Below are positions 8,895 through 17,256 of a stretch of 64,000 nucleotides of DNA, one piece after another. The DNA is taken from NCBI GenBank assembly GCA_910575495.1, contig CAJTFS010000003.1:124001-188000 (forward strand). Direction: 5' to 3'. The translations under genes and the position numbers were made by a program. Origin of the DNA: Bacteroidales bacterium. Lineage in GTDB: Bacteria > Bacteroidota > Bacteroidia > Bacteroidales > Rikenellaceae. Below the pieces are notes generated by a model, which was given only the letters and a program-made list of their open reading frames with translations, was not told where the DNA came from and made no database searches. Numbering within the stretch: position 1 is the stretch's first letter; every line of letters starts with the position of its first letter.

Positions 8895-10262
8895 TTAATT
8901 TTCTGATTTTATTTCTTCTCCGAACAGCGTAGCCGACGTACAGCCCGTGATGCGCACGCGGACATAGTCGCCGATGCGGTGCGGGCCGCGGTCGAAGACA
9001 ACGACTTTGTTCTGCGACGTACGGCCCGAGAGCTGGCCGGCATCGCGCTTGGAAACACCCTCGACCAGCACCTCGAACTCCTTGCCCACGTCGCGGAGGT
9101 AACTTTCGCGGCCCAGCTCGTTCTGCAGGGCGATGATCTCCTGCAGGCGCCGCGACTTCACCTCGTCGGGCACGTCGTCGGGCAGATGCTTCGACGCAAA
9201 GGTGCCGGGGCGCTCGGAATACTTGAACATGAAGGCGAAGTCGTAGCCCACCTCGCGCATGAGCGAAAGGGTCTGGGCGTGCTCCTCCTCGGTCTCGCCC
9301 GAGAAACCGGCTATGAGGTCGGTGGTGATGCCGCAGTCGGGCATGTAGCGGCGGATGGCGGCGATGCGGCCGAGGTACCATTCGCGCGTATATTTGCGGT
9401 TCATGCGTTCGAGCATCGACGTGGCGCCCGACTGGGCCGGCAGGTGGATCGAACGGCAGATGTTGGGCATCGAAGCCATGACTTCCAGCAGGCGGTCGCT
9501 CATGTCCTTGGGGTGCGACGTGGCGAAGCGGACGCGCAGCAGGGGCGAAACCAGCGCCGTGCGCCGCACCAGCTCGGGAAAGTCGACCTCGCCGGCGCGG
9601 TAGGAGTTGACGTTCTGCCCCAGCAGGGTGACTTCGCGGTAACCGTTGTCGAAAAGCGAACGCACCTCGGCCAGAATGGTCTCGGGGTCGCGGCTCCGCT
9701 CGCGGCCGCGGGTGTAGGGCACCACGCAGTAGGAGCAGAAGTTGTTGCAGCCGCGCATGATGGAGACGAAGGCGCCGACGCCGTTCTTGTCCAGCCGCAC
9801 GGGGGCGATTTCGGCATAGGTCTCCTCGGTGGAGAGCAGCACGTTGACCCCCTTGCCGCCCGCCTCGGCCTCGCGGACCAGGCGCGGCAGATCGCGATAG
9901 GCATCGGGCCCGGCGACGACGTCGACCCCGGCGGGGCCCTCGACGAGCTGCTCTCTCAGACGCTCGGCCATGCAGCCGATGATGCCGACGATGAGCGCAG
10001 GACGGGCTTTCCGCAGCCGTTTCATCTCGGCCAGACGGCCCCAGATGCGCTGCTCGGCGTTATCGCGGATGGAGCAGGTATTGATGAGAATGACGTCGGC
10101 CTCCTCGGGGTTGTCGGTATGGATGTAGCCCTCCTGCTGCATGACCGCGACGACGATTTCCGAATCGCCGACGTTCATCTGGCAGCCGTAGGTCTCAAGG
10201 TAGAGCTTCCGGCCGACGCCCGAAAGGGGACGCAAAGAATTCAATTCACAATTCACTATCAA
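8895..10262 (-). CDS. miaB: tRNA-2-methylthio-N6-dimethylallyladenosine synthase MiaB
   Basis: Radical SAM methylthiotransferase that converts i6A37 to ms2i6A37 in tRNAs reading UNN codons. The N-terminal UPF0004 domain has the three auxiliary-cluster cysteines in ETYGCQMN, NTCSIRD and GCMAE. The radical SAM triad is in GCNNFCSYCVVPYTRG (CxxxCxxC), and a C-terminal TRAM domain ends the 455-residue protein. The ATG at 10262 lies inside an AATTGTGAATT-type short repeat, so the first ~12 residues (MIVNCELNSLRP) are repeat-encoded. The true start may be slightly downstream, before KLYLETYGCQMN. The helicase gene follows after 10 nt. Confidence 0.95.
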   Translation of the reverse strand: MIVNCELNSLRPLSGVGRKLYLETYGCQMNVGDSEIVVAVMQQEGYIHTDNPEEADVILINTCSIRDNAEQRIWGRLAEMKRLRKARPALIVGIIGCMAERLREQLVEGPAGVDVVAGPDAYRDLPRLVREAEAGGKGVNVLLSTEETYAEIAPVRLDKNGVGAFVSIMRGCNNFCSYCVVPYTRGRERSRDPETILAEVRSLFDNGYREVTLLGQNVNSYRAGEVDFPELVRRTALVSPLLRVRFATSHPKDMSDRLLEVMASMPNICRSIHLPAQSGATSMLERMNRKYTREWYLGRIAAIRRYMPDCGITTDLIAGFSGETEEEHAQTLSLMREVGYDFAFMFKYSERPGTFASKHLPDDVPDEVKSRRLQEIIALQNELGRESYLRDVGKEFEVLVEGVSKRDAGQLSGRTSQNKVVVFDRGPHRIGDYVRVRITGCTSATLFGEEIKSEN

Positions 10263-10280
10263 AAATTCACAATTATAAAA
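10238..10280 (-). repeat. AATTGTGAATT-type short repeats at the miaB start
   Basis: On the minus strand, AATTGTGAATT, TAGTGAATTGTGAATTG and related units run directly into the miaB start codon. Similar strings precede tonB (37192-37215), engB (17222-17240) and glgB (31326-31354). Confidence 0.6.
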
Positions 10281-10370
10281 TATTGTGTTCCGTTCCGGCG
10301 GCCGGATCGGCCCGAAGCCGCTTCCGCCCCGGCGGCGGAGCGGCCGCAGCGCAGACGGAATGCCGCAACC

Positions 10371-11360
10371 CTATTCCGCCTGTATCTCGTTCTTGTCGGG
10401 GAACTGCTTGAATCCCTCGCCGAACGTTTCGTAAGCGTCGGTGACCACGACGAAAGCCCGCGGGTCGATCTCCTTGATCTTGTGCTGCACCTGGCGCACC
10501 TCCTTGCGGCTGACGACCAGGAAAATCATGTCGCGGGCAGCGTCGGTGTACATGCCGCGCGACTTGATGTAGGTGGCGCTGCGGTCGAGATCGCCGATGA
10601 TGAATTTCTTGAGCTGGTCGTGGTGGTCGCTGATGATGAAGAGCAGCTTGTCGTACGACGCGCCGTCGAGCATGTAGGCTACCACGCGCGACGAAGCATA
10701 GATCATCAGCAGCGAATAGAGCGTGAGCATCCACCCGTTGGCCGAAGCCTCGCCCGTACCGATGCCGAAGCCGATGACGGCCAGACCCGACATGACGACG
10801 AAACCGTCGGCCAGGAAGATGCCGGTCGAGAACCTGATGCCGCAGAACTTCTGCAACAGCATGCCCACGATGTCGGTGCCGCCGGTGGTGGCCTGCTGCC
10901 GCACGACGAGACCCTGTCCCACACCCACGAGCACGGCGCCCATGATGCAGGTTAGCAGCAGGTCGTTGGAGAGGTCGAGGTGGCCGTTGAGCAACAACGC
11001 CGGATCGAGCGAACGCACGGCCTCCTCCGTGGGATAAACCAGACGCGTGAGGATGTTCATGAAGCCGGGCGTATAGAGCGCCGCCAGCACGGTGCGCGTG
11101 CCGAACTGCCCGCCGAAGACCAGCAGGGCCGTGAACATGAGGGGCACATCGAACATGTAGCCGAAGGTGCCGACCTGGACCGAGGGGAAGATGTTGTGCA
11201 GGACGATGCCCATGCCGTAGACACCGCCCGGGACGAAGTTGTAGGGGTTGATGAAGAGTACGAAGCCGGCGCCCATGATCGAGCAGCCCACGAAAATCAG
11301 TATCCACGAGCGCCACCACGCCCACGAGCCCATCGGTTCGAGCAAAGTTCTGGCATCCAT
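10371..11360 (-). CDS. YitT-family (DUF161/DUF2179) membrane protein
   Basis: A 329-residue integral membrane protein of the YitT family; no transport substrate is established. The N-terminal ~200 residues hold about five hydrophobic helices with the family signature around GGVYGMGIVLHN and GGTDIVGMLLQK. The C-terminal soluble DUF2179 domain covers roughly the last 80 residues (SDHHDQLKKFIIGDLDRSAT onward). A longer start at 11384 is possible, but a good minus-strand promoter (TATTTTTG read from 11389-11382) overlaps it. The ATG at 11360 (MDARTLLEPMG) is therefore preferred, with a leader of about 15 nt. Confidence 0.85.
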   Translation of the reverse strand: MDARTLLEPMGSWAWWRSWILIFVGCSIMGAGFVLFINPYNFVPGGVYGMGIVLHNIFPSVQVGTFGYMFDVPLMFTALLVFGGQFGTRTVLAALYTPGFMNILTRLVYPTEEAVRSLDPALLLNGHLDLSNDLLLTCIMGAVLVGVGQGLVVRQQATTGGTDIVGMLLQKFCGIRFSTGIFLADGFVVMSGLAVIGFGIGTGEASANGWMLTLYSLLMIYASSRVVAYMLDGASYDKLLFIISDHHDQLKKFIIGDLDRSATYIKSRGMYTDAARDMIFLVVSRKEVRQVQHKIKEIDPRAFVVVTDAYETFGEGFKQFPDKNEIQAE

Positions 11361-11381
11361 AACGGTAGTTTGTTTCGGATG

Positions 11382-11412
11382 CAAAAATACGAATTAAAAA
11401 TGAAAAAGGCAA
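11382..11412 (-). promoter_or_regulatory. Promoter of the YitT-family gene
   Basis: Minus-strand -33 TTG (CAA at 11410-11412), a 20-nt spacer, then -7 TATTTTTG (CAAAAATA at 11382-11389). Predicted transcription start is near 11375, downstream of the ATG at 11384, which favours the ATG at 11360. Confidence 0.65.
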
Positions 11413-11557
11413 TTATATGTCGGCCGGGCGTGCCGCAGCGCTCCGCACGGTTCTTGAAGCCGCAGGCACGGAACGCAGGCATGCGGGCGAGCGGACGAAA
11501 AAACGGTCCGATCCGTCCGTTTTTCATGCCGAAATGTCCGAATATGGAAATTTTTGC

Positions 11558-11565
11558 TATATTTG
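11558..11565 (+). promoter_or_regulatory. plsY promoter -7 box
   Basis: TATATTTG matches the Bacteroidetes -7 consensus TAnnTTTG and ends 26 nt before the plsY ATG at 11592. A clear -33 element was not identified. Confidence 0.55.
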
Positions 11566-11591
11566 CATTGACAAACCATTCCGAAACTGCC

Positions 11592-12275
11592 ATGCTTCTT
11601 ACCATTTATACTGCCACGACGATGATTGTCCTTGCCTATCTCCTGGGCTCGATACCGAGCGCCGTGTGGATCGGCAAGAAATACTACGGCATCGACATCC
11701 GCGAACACGGCAGCAAGAACGCCGGCACGACCAACATGCTGCGCGTGCTGGGCCGTCGTGCCGCAGCGCCGGTCTTCGCCCTCGACTTTCTGAAGGGCTT
11801 CGTAGCCGTGACGGTCATCGAACTGCTGCAATACGACGAACTGATCGGCCCCAACGACATCATCAACCTCAAGATCGCCGCCGTGGTGGCCGCCGTCCTG
11901 GGCCATATCTTCCCCATCTTCGCGGGTTTCCGCGGCGGCAAGGGCGTGGCCACGCTCGTGGGCGCCGTGACGGGCATCTATCCGCCGGCCATCCTGCTCT
12001 GCTTCGGCGTGTGGATCGTGGTGCTGATGATCTCGCACTACGTTTCGCTCTCGTCGATGATCGCGGGATGCTGCTTCCCCGTCTTCACGCTCATCTCCCC
12101 GAAAGTCAACGGGTCCGTGCCGTTCGTGGTCTTCTCGTTCGCCATCGCCGTGCTGCTGATCGTCACCCACCGCAAGAACATCAAACGCCTGCGCGAAGGC
12201 ACCGAATCGAAAATCTACATCTGGAAGCCCCGGAGCGCCCGCTCGAAGGAACAGCCCCGCGACAAGAAGGAATAG
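11592..12275 (+). CDS. plsY: Glycerol-3-phosphate acyltransferase PlsY
   Basis: Integral membrane acyltransferase (227 residues) that transfers acyl groups from acyl-phosphate to glycerol-3-phosphate, the first step of phospholipid synthesis. Family motifs are visible: GSIPSAVWIGK near the N-terminus, HGSKNAGTTNMLRVLG (acyl-phosphate/G3P loop) and GHIFPIFAGFRGGKGVAT. About five to six membrane helices are present. The last residues are charged (RSARSKEQPRDKKE), and the end lies in a perfect 21-bp tandem duplication that duplicates the stop codon (12255-12296). The acyl-CoA synthetase gene follows after about 70 nt on the same strand, consistent with a lipid operon. Confidence 0.95.
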   Translation: MLLTIYTATTMIVLAYLLGSIPSAVWIGKKYYGIDIREHGSKNAGTTNMLRVLGRRAAAPVFALDFLKGFVAVTVIELLQYDELIGPNDIINLKIAAVVAAVLGHIFPIFAGFRGGKGVATLVGAVTGIYPPAILLCFGVWIVVLMISHYVSLSSMIAGCCFPVFTLISPKVNGSVPFVVFSFAIAVLLIVTHRKNIKRLREGTESKIYIWKPRSARSKEQPRDKKE

Positions 12276-12296
12276 CCCCGCGACAAGAAGGAATAG
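12255..12296 (+). repeat. Perfect 21-bp tandem duplication across the plsY stop
   Basis: The 21-bp unit beginning CCCCGCGACAAG and ending GAATAG occurs twice in a row. Each copy ends in the in-frame TAG, so slippage here would add or remove 7 codons without changing the frame. Confidence 0.85.
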
Positions 12297-12347
12297 CCGG
12301 CGGGGATACTCCTCCCGGTCCGGTTTTTGCGCCAAGGAGTCTATGCT

Positions 12348-14048
12348 ATGTTACAGGAAAACCTACTGAAAATCTACGAGGCCAGTTTCCGCGACAACCG
12401 CGAGATGCCGGCCCTGACCGACTATTTCAACGGCGAGACCTTCTCCTACTACGAAATGGCCAAGGAGATAGCCCGCCTGCACCTCCTCTACCGCAAGGCC
12501 GGCATCCGGCAGGGCGACAAGATCGCGCTCATCGGGCGCAACAATCCCCGCTGGTGCATCACCTACATCGGCACGATCACCTACGGAGCCGTCATCGTGC
12601 CGATCCTCCAGGATTTCACGCCCAACGACATCATCCACATCATCAACCACTCCGAAAGCCGCCTGCTGTTCCTGAGCGACAACTTCTGGGACGTCATCGA
12701 GGAGGAGCAGATCCGGCAGATCGAAGCGGTCTTCTCGCTGACGGACTTCCACGCCATCTACGAGCGCGACGGCAAGTCGCTGACGAAGTTCCAGCGCGAA
12801 ATCGTCAAGAACTACCGCACCAAATACCCGCGCGGATTCAGCGTCAACGACATCCGATACCCCGACATCCCCAACGACCGGGTGATCCTGCTCAACTACA
12901 CCTCCGGCACGACGGGATACTCCAAAGGCGTGATGCTGACCGTGAACAACCTCACGGGCAACGTGGTCTTCGCCCGCGAAGCCGTCAACACCCAGACGGG
13001 CCTGCGCTACTTCCAGAAAGGCGGGCGCACGCTCTCGTTCCTGCCGCTGGCCCACGCCTACGGCTGCGCCTTCGACTTCCTGGCGCCGCTGGCCGTGGGC
13101 GGGCACATCACGCTGCTGGGGCGCATCCCCTCGCCCAAGATTCTGATCGAGGCCATGTCGGTGGTCCGGCCCACGATCATCTGCTGCGTGCCGATGATTC
13201 TGGAGAAGGTCTACCGCAAGCAGGTGCTGCCGATGCTCGAAAAGGGCCCCATGAGCCTGGCCGTGAAGATTCCGCTGGTCAGCTCGGCCATCTATTCGGT
13301 CATCCGCAAGAAACTGATGGACGCCTTCGGCGGCAACGTCTCGATCTTCATCGTGGGCGGCGCCCCGATGAACCAGGAGACCGAAGCCTTCCTGATGAAG
13401 ATCCGCTTCCCGATCACGATCGGCTACGGCATGACCGAGTGCGCCCCGCTCATCAGCTTCGCACCCGACAACGAGTTCAAGGCCGGGTCGTGCGGCGCCT
13501 ACCTGCGCCAGATGCTCGACGTGAAGATCGATTCGCCCGACCCCGCACACACGGCGGGCGAGATTCTGGTGCGCGGCGAACACGTCATGCAGGGCTACTA
13601 CAAGAACGACAAGGACACGCAGAAGGTGCTCGACGCCGACGGCTGGCTCCATACGGGCGACATGGGAACCATGGACCCCGACGGCACGCTCTACATCCGC
13701 GGCCGCTCGAAGACGATGATCCTGTCGGGCAACGGACAGAACATCTACCCGGAGGAGATCGAAGACAAGCTCAACAACATGTATATGGTGCTCGAATCGC
13801 TGGTGATCGATCTGGGCAACGGCAAACTCCGCGCGCTGGTGGTTCCCGACTACGAACAGGCCGAAAACGAAGGCATAGACCAGAACGACCTGCCGGAGAT
13901 CATGCAGAACAACCTCACGGAACTCAACGCCCAGCTGGCCGCCTACGAACGCGTTTCGGAAATCGTACTCTACCCCACCGAATTCGAAAAGACCCCCAAA
14001 CGCAGCATCAAACGCTATCTTTACACCGCTTCGGTGCTGGGGAAATAA
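12348..14048 (+). CDS. Long-chain acyl-CoA synthetase (AMP-binding, FadD-like)
   Basis: A 566-residue adenylate-forming enzyme that activates fatty acids to acyl-CoA through an acyl-AMP intermediate. The P-loop-like motif is LNYTSGTTGYSKGVMLT, the adenine-binding motif GYGMTECAP, and the hinge/A8 region TGDMGTMDPDGTLYIRGRSK. The final lysine motif is near EFEKTPKRSIKRY. The start at 12348 is set by a good Shine-Dalgarno AAGGAG (12334-12339) 8 nt upstream; an earlier in-frame ATG at 12327 lacks one. It lies downstream of plsY on the same strand. A hairpin terminator follows at 14318. Confidence 0.92.
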   Translation: MLQENLLKIYEASFRDNREMPALTDYFNGETFSYYEMAKEIARLHLLYRKAGIRQGDKIALIGRNNPRWCITYIGTITYGAVIVPILQDFTPNDIIHIINHSESRLLFLSDNFWDVIEEEQIRQIEAVFSLTDFHAIYERDGKSLTKFQREIVKNYRTKYPRGFSVNDIRYPDIPNDRVILLNYTSGTTGYSKGVMLTVNNLTGNVVFAREAVNTQTGLRYFQKGGRTLSFLPLAHAYGCAFDFLAPLAVGGHITLLGRIPSPKILIEAMSVVRPTIICCVPMILEKVYRKQVLPMLEKGPMSLAVKIPLVSSAIYSVIRKKLMDAFGGNVSIFIVGGAPMNQETEAFLMKIRFPITIGYGMTECAPLISFAPDNEFKAGSCGAYLRQMLDVKIDSPDPAHTAGEILVRGEHVMQGYYKNDKDTQKVLDADGWLHTGDMGTMDPDGTLYIRGRSKTMILSGNGQNIYPEEIEDKLNNMYMVLESLVIDLGNGKLRALVVPDYEQAENEGIDQNDLPEIMQNNLTELNAQLAAYERVSEIVLYPTEFEKTPKRSIKRYLYTASVLGK

Positions 14049-14208
14049 CGGCGGGGCGAAACGAGGGGGGGGGTAAGGCCGGAAGCCCCGAAGACAAGAG
14101 CAGGGCCGGAGCAAAGGGAAATCCCGAAGACGGGAAACGACCCGGTGCGAGCGCAAAGCAGCACCGAATCGAAGAAGCAAAGGACACCCGGCGACGGACC
14201 CAACAACG

Positions 14209-14240
14209 GGGAGAGACCGAGACAGGGAGAGACCGAGACA
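14209..14240 (+). repeat. 16-bp tandem duplication
   Basis: GGGAGAGACCGAGACA occurs twice head to tail. It lies between the synthetase stop and the terminator and is not in a recognised gene. Confidence 0.75.
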
Positions 14241-14317
14241 GGCCCCGCCGGTCCCGCCCCATCAATCCGAACAAAATATAGAAACGGCTGTCAGCGGCCG
14301 AAGCGAGTATAGTTCAA

Positions 14318-14350
14318 GGCGCATCCGACAATCGGATGCGCCCTTTGTTT
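14318..14350 (+). terminator. Rho-independent terminator after the acyl-CoA synthetase gene
   Basis: A 10-bp perfect stem (GGCGCATCCG and complement, loop ACAAT) is followed by CTTTGTTTT. It lies about 270 nt after the synthetase stop. Confidence 0.7.
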
Positions 14351-14402
14351 TCCGAACAACGCATCGGACGCAGCGTGCCAACCTGATCAACACGCTGTCG
14401 GT

Positions 14403-14500
14403 TTCGGGCGGCTCCGAGAGCCGCGCGGGCCGCAACCTCCCCCGGCAGAGCCCCGCAACTGTCCGGCCGGCCCGGGCGTGCTCCGCAAACTGCTGTCCTC
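14403..14500 (+). repeat. GC-rich ~85-bp repeat family, diverged copy 2
   Basis: Shares the order GCGGGCCGCA, CCTCCC, GCCCCGCAA, TCCGGC, CGGGCGTGC and CCGCA with the copy at 33888-33972, with scattered substitutions and small gaps. Confidence 0.5.
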
Positions 14501-14636
14501 ACGTAAGCAGAACCGATTGACCGGAGGCGTGTTTGCGAATAAGCATTCCTCCTAACTACACCAATCGCAGACCGCATAATTCCGACGGCTGCCTGATCCG
14601 TCGCACCCACCCGCGGCCAAAAATCTCAAAAAAAAA

Positions 14637-14668
14637 TTTGCAGAATCCGAAATCCTGCATTAACTTTG
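14637..14668 (+). promoter_or_regulatory. Promoter of the membrane protein-winged helix operon
   Basis: -33 TTTG at 14637-14640, a 20-nt spacer, then -7 TAACTTTG at 14661-14668. Transcription should start near 14675, about 75 nt before the ATG at 14749. Confidence 0.7.
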
Positions 14669-14748
14669 CACTACAAAGTACTTTTCGAATCTGCCGAATC
14701 AGCTTCCCAAGAGGAGTTCTACCCTTGAAAACCAAACCGATCGCCAAG

Positions 14749-15378
14749 ATGCAAAACCGCGAAACCGACGAAATCTGCTCGACACTCACCGAGATCCGCA
14801 CGTTGATGAACCGCTCGTCGCGCTTCCTCAATCTGAGTCCCTACGCACCCATCGTGTCGGGCCTGCTGGCGCTGGCGGCAGCGTGGGGCGTGAACCGGCT
14901 GTACAACGGCGGATGGGACATCGCCCCGATGTTGCAGCTCAACACTCATGCGCGCATCCAAGCGCTGATCGGGATGGCCGCAGCGCTCGTACTGCTCTGC
15001 GTGGCGGCGACCGTAGGGCTGAGCTTCGCGGAAGCGCGCCGCAACGGCTCGAAGATCGCCATCGACGCCGCAGCGCGCCGGCTGCTGTGGAACTTCTTCC
15101 TGCCGCTGCTCGTGGGCGGCGTTTTCAGCATTGCGCTCTTCGTCGGCGGCCACTACGGCCTCACCTCCTCGGTCATGCTGCTTTTCTATGGCATGGCGCT
15201 GGTCTCGGCCTCCGCCCACACCTTCAGCTCGGTGCGCTTTCTGGGCTATGCCGAACTGGCGCTGGGCCTTGCCGACAGCTTCTGCCAAGGTTACGCACTG
15301 GTTTTCTGGGCCGTCGGCTTCGGCGCCTTCAACCTGCTTTTCGGCATCCTGTTCCTCGCAACCCGCAACCGATCGTGA
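14749..15378 (+). CDS. Putative multi-span membrane protein
   Basis: A 209-residue protein with about six hydrophobic segments arranged in pairs. Examples are SPYAPIVSGLLALAAAWGV, IGMAAALVLLCVAATVGLSF, FFLPLLVGGVFSIALFVGG and AVGFGAFNLLFGILFLA. No catalytic motif is visible. Bacteroidetes genomes often carry such a protein next to a one-domain winged-helix regulator and creD, as here. The GTG of the next gene overlaps its stop codon (GTGA), indicating translational coupling. An in-frame TTG at 14725 with GAGGAG upstream is an alternative start. Function unknown; a partner of the regulator is a reasonable inference. Confidence 0.75.
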   Translation: MQNRETDEICSTLTEIRTLMNRSSRFLNLSPYAPIVSGLLALAAAWGVNRLYNGGWDIAPMLQLNTHARIQALIGMAAALVLLCVAATVGLSFAEARRNGSKIAIDAAARRLLWNFFLPLLVGGVFSIALFVGGHYGLTSSVMLLFYGMALVSASAHTFSSVRFLGYAELALGLADSFCQGYALVFWAVGFGAFNLLFGILFLATRNRS

Positions 15379-15689
15379 ATCTTCAGCTCGAACATATCGA
15401 CAAAACCCTGAAAAGCAAGGTCCGGCTGGGAATCATGGCCGTGCTGACGGTCAACGAAAGCCTCGACTTCAAGTCGCTGCGCACGCTGCTGAACCTCACC
15501 GACGGCAACCTGGTGACCCACACGCGCACGCTCGAAAACGCCGGCTACATCGTCTCCTCGAAGCAGTTCGTGGGCCGGATTCCCAATACCGCCTACCGCG
15601 CCACGGAAGCCGGCCGCGAAGCCTTCCGCCGCCACCTGCTGGCCCTCGAACAACTGATCGAAGCCGCGACGAAAGGTAGCGGCCGATGA
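15375..15689 (+). CDS. One-domain winged-helix transcriptional regulator
   Basis: A 104-residue MarR/ArsR-like winged-helix protein. The DNA-binding core is VRLGIMAVLTVNESLDFKSL, then LLNLTDGNLVTHTRTLENAG (recognition helix), then YIVSSKQF...NTAYRATEAGREAF (wing and last helix). The start is a GTG at 15375 overlapping the stop of the upstream membrane-protein gene by 4 nt, so the two are translationally coupled. creD follows 63 nt downstream on the same strand. In related genomes this regulator type accompanies creD, suggesting it controls the operon. The ligand is unknown. Confidence 0.85.
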   Translation: MNLQLEHIDKTLKSKVRLGIMAVLTVNESLDFKSLRTLLNLTDGNLVTHTRTLENAGYIVSSKQFVGRIPNTAYRATEAGREAFRRHLLALEQLIEAATKGSGR

Positions 15690-15752
15690 CTCCGCCCGCA
15701 CTCCCCGAAATTTCAGAACCGAACCGTACAATCCCCGAACACAACCGAACAC

Positions 15753-17105
15753 ATGGAAAACAACCCGAATCCCGCACCGCAGCCGCAGGCTCCCGCACGC
15801 ACGCTGCGCCGCAACTCACTGACGATCAAAATGCTATTCATCGGAGCCATCATGCTGCTGCTGCTGATCCCGGGCAGCATGGTCATGAGTCTGATCAAGG
15901 ATCGCGAATCGATGATGGAGAGCGCCCAGGACGAGGTCGCCCGCATGTGGGGCGGCGTCCAGCACCTCACGGGCCCCGTGCTGTCGGTGCCCTACCGCCT
16001 GACGACGCGCACCCAGAACGGCACCCAAAGCGTGGAGGGCCGGATCACCCTGCTGCCCGAAGACCTCGACATCGTCGGGCACATCGACTGCGAACAACGC
16101 CGCCGCGGATTCTACGACACCAACGTCTACACGGCCGACCTGGTGCTGAGCGGAACGTTCAACCTGCCGGCCGACCTGCCGGCCAACACCTCCGGCATGG
16201 TCGTCGACTGGGCGGGAGCGGCCGTGATGCTGGGCATCTCCGACCTGCGCGGCATCGAGGAGAGCATCGAAATCGGCTTCGACGGCCGGCAGCTCGCCAC
16301 GACGAGCGAAACGAAGCAGCCGTGTTTCAATGTGGGGGTGGCGGCCCGCGTCGATCTGTCCGGCTGGACGGCCACGCCCGACAAACGCATCCGGTTCAAC
16401 ATCCCGCTGAAGTTCAAGGGTTCCGGCGGACTCTACATGGCCCCCGTGGGCAACAGCAACCGCATACGCATCGACTCCGACTGCCCGACGCCGGGCTTCT
16501 GCGGCAACTTCCTGCCCTCCAGGCGCGAAGTGACCGACGCAGGATTCACGGCCGAATGGAAGGTGGTGGCGCAGAACCGCGAATATCCCCAGCTGCTGAG
16601 AGACGACGAGCACAAGTACAAGATCCAGGAGAGCGAACTGGGAACCAACCTGCTGATTCCGGTCACGCAGTACCGGCAGGCCACCCGTTCGGTCAAATAT
16701 GCGGCGCTGGTCATCCTGCTGACGTTCTGCGGCGTATTCTTCGTGGAGATGACCCGCCGCCGCAACATCCATGCGTTCCAATACCTGCTGGTGGGGCTGG
16801 CGCTGATTCTCTTCTACTCGCTGCTGGTCTCGATCTCCGAGCACCTCGACTTCGGAGCGGCCTACTTCCTGGCTGCGGCGATGACGGTTTCGCTCATCAC
16901 GTTCTTCATCTACGGCATCGTGCGGCAGAAAGCCACGGCCGCCTGCATCGGAGGACTGCTGACGCTGCTCTACGTCTATATCTACATATTGCTCCAGCTG
17001 GAAATCTTCGCCCTGCTGGCCGGCAGCATCGGACTGTTCATCATCCTCGCCATCGCAATGCACTATTCGCTCAAGATGGAGTGGACCGGCCGGAGCGAAC
17101 AATAG
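15753..17105 (+). CDS. creD: Inner membrane protein CreD
   Basis: A 450-residue member of the CreD family, a cell-envelope protein named from the E. coli creABCD locus and linked to colicin/beta-lactam responses; its biochemical role is unresolved. One N-terminal membrane helix (IKMLFIGAIMLLLLIPGSMVM) is followed by a ~270-residue extracytoplasmic domain. About six C-terminal helices end the protein. The family motif RSVKYAALVILLTFCGVFFVEM begins the C-terminal block. The ATG at 15753 has no strong alternative. It is the last gene of a membrane protein-regulator-creD cluster. Confidence 0.9.
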   Translation: MENNPNPAPQPQAPARTLRRNSLTIKMLFIGAIMLLLLIPGSMVMSLIKDRESMMESAQDEVARMWGGVQHLTGPVLSVPYRLTTRTQNGTQSVEGRITLLPEDLDIVGHIDCEQRRRGFYDTNVYTADLVLSGTFNLPADLPANTSGMVVDWAGAAVMLGISDLRGIEESIEIGFDGRQLATTSETKQPCFNVGVAARVDLSGWTATPDKRIRFNIPLKFKGSGGLYMAPVGNSNRIRIDSDCPTPGFCGNFLPSRREVTDAGFTAEWKVVAQNREYPQLLRDDEHKYKIQESELGTNLLIPVTQYRQATRSVKYAALVILLTFCGVFFVEMTRRRNIHAFQYLLVGLALILFYSLLVSISEHLDFGAAYFLAAAMTVSLITFFIYGIVRQKATAACIGGLLTLLYVYIYILLQLEIFALLAGSIGLFIILAIAMHYSLKMEWTGRSEQ

Positions 17106-17244
17106 CGCAGGGAAAATCCGAATCCGCAGTTCATAAGGCCCCGGGCGCTTCCGGCCCGATATGGAACCGGCTGGGAAACCCCGCGGCGGGCCGCGGGCAG
17201 GCGAATTTGCCGACCCCGGATTATGAATTGTGGATTGCGAATGC

Positions 17245-17252
17245 TATCTTTG
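17245..17252 (+). promoter_or_regulatory. engB promoter -7 box immediately before the start codon
   Basis: TATCTTTG ends only 4 nt before the engB ATG at 17257, so transcription should start at or next to the start codon (leaderless or nearly so). AATTGTG-like repeats lie directly upstream. Confidence 0.5.
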
Positions 17253-17256
17253 CGCC

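Larger units (their letters stand above)
14049..14636. other. Intergenic region after the acyl-CoA synthetase gene
   Basis: No credible gene. It contains a 16-bp tandem duplication (14209-14240), a terminator (14318-14350), a diverged copy of the ~85-bp GC-rich repeat (14403-14500), and possible remnants of the cassette seen at 6.4-7.2 kb and 33.5-34.5 kb. Confidence 0.6.

Noticed and set aside
9180..9205. Another copy of the cassette end (GGGCAGATGCTTCGACGCA inside miaB)
   Set aside because: It encodes the conserved MiaB segment ASKHLPDDVPDEV, so the match to 6465 and 33495 is chance.
14343..14560. Cobalamin riboswitch (AGCCCCGCAACTGT resembles a B12-box)
   Set aside because: The remaining conserved riboswitch core is not found, the downstream gene has no B12 link, and the stretch aligns better with the GC-rich repeat at 33888.
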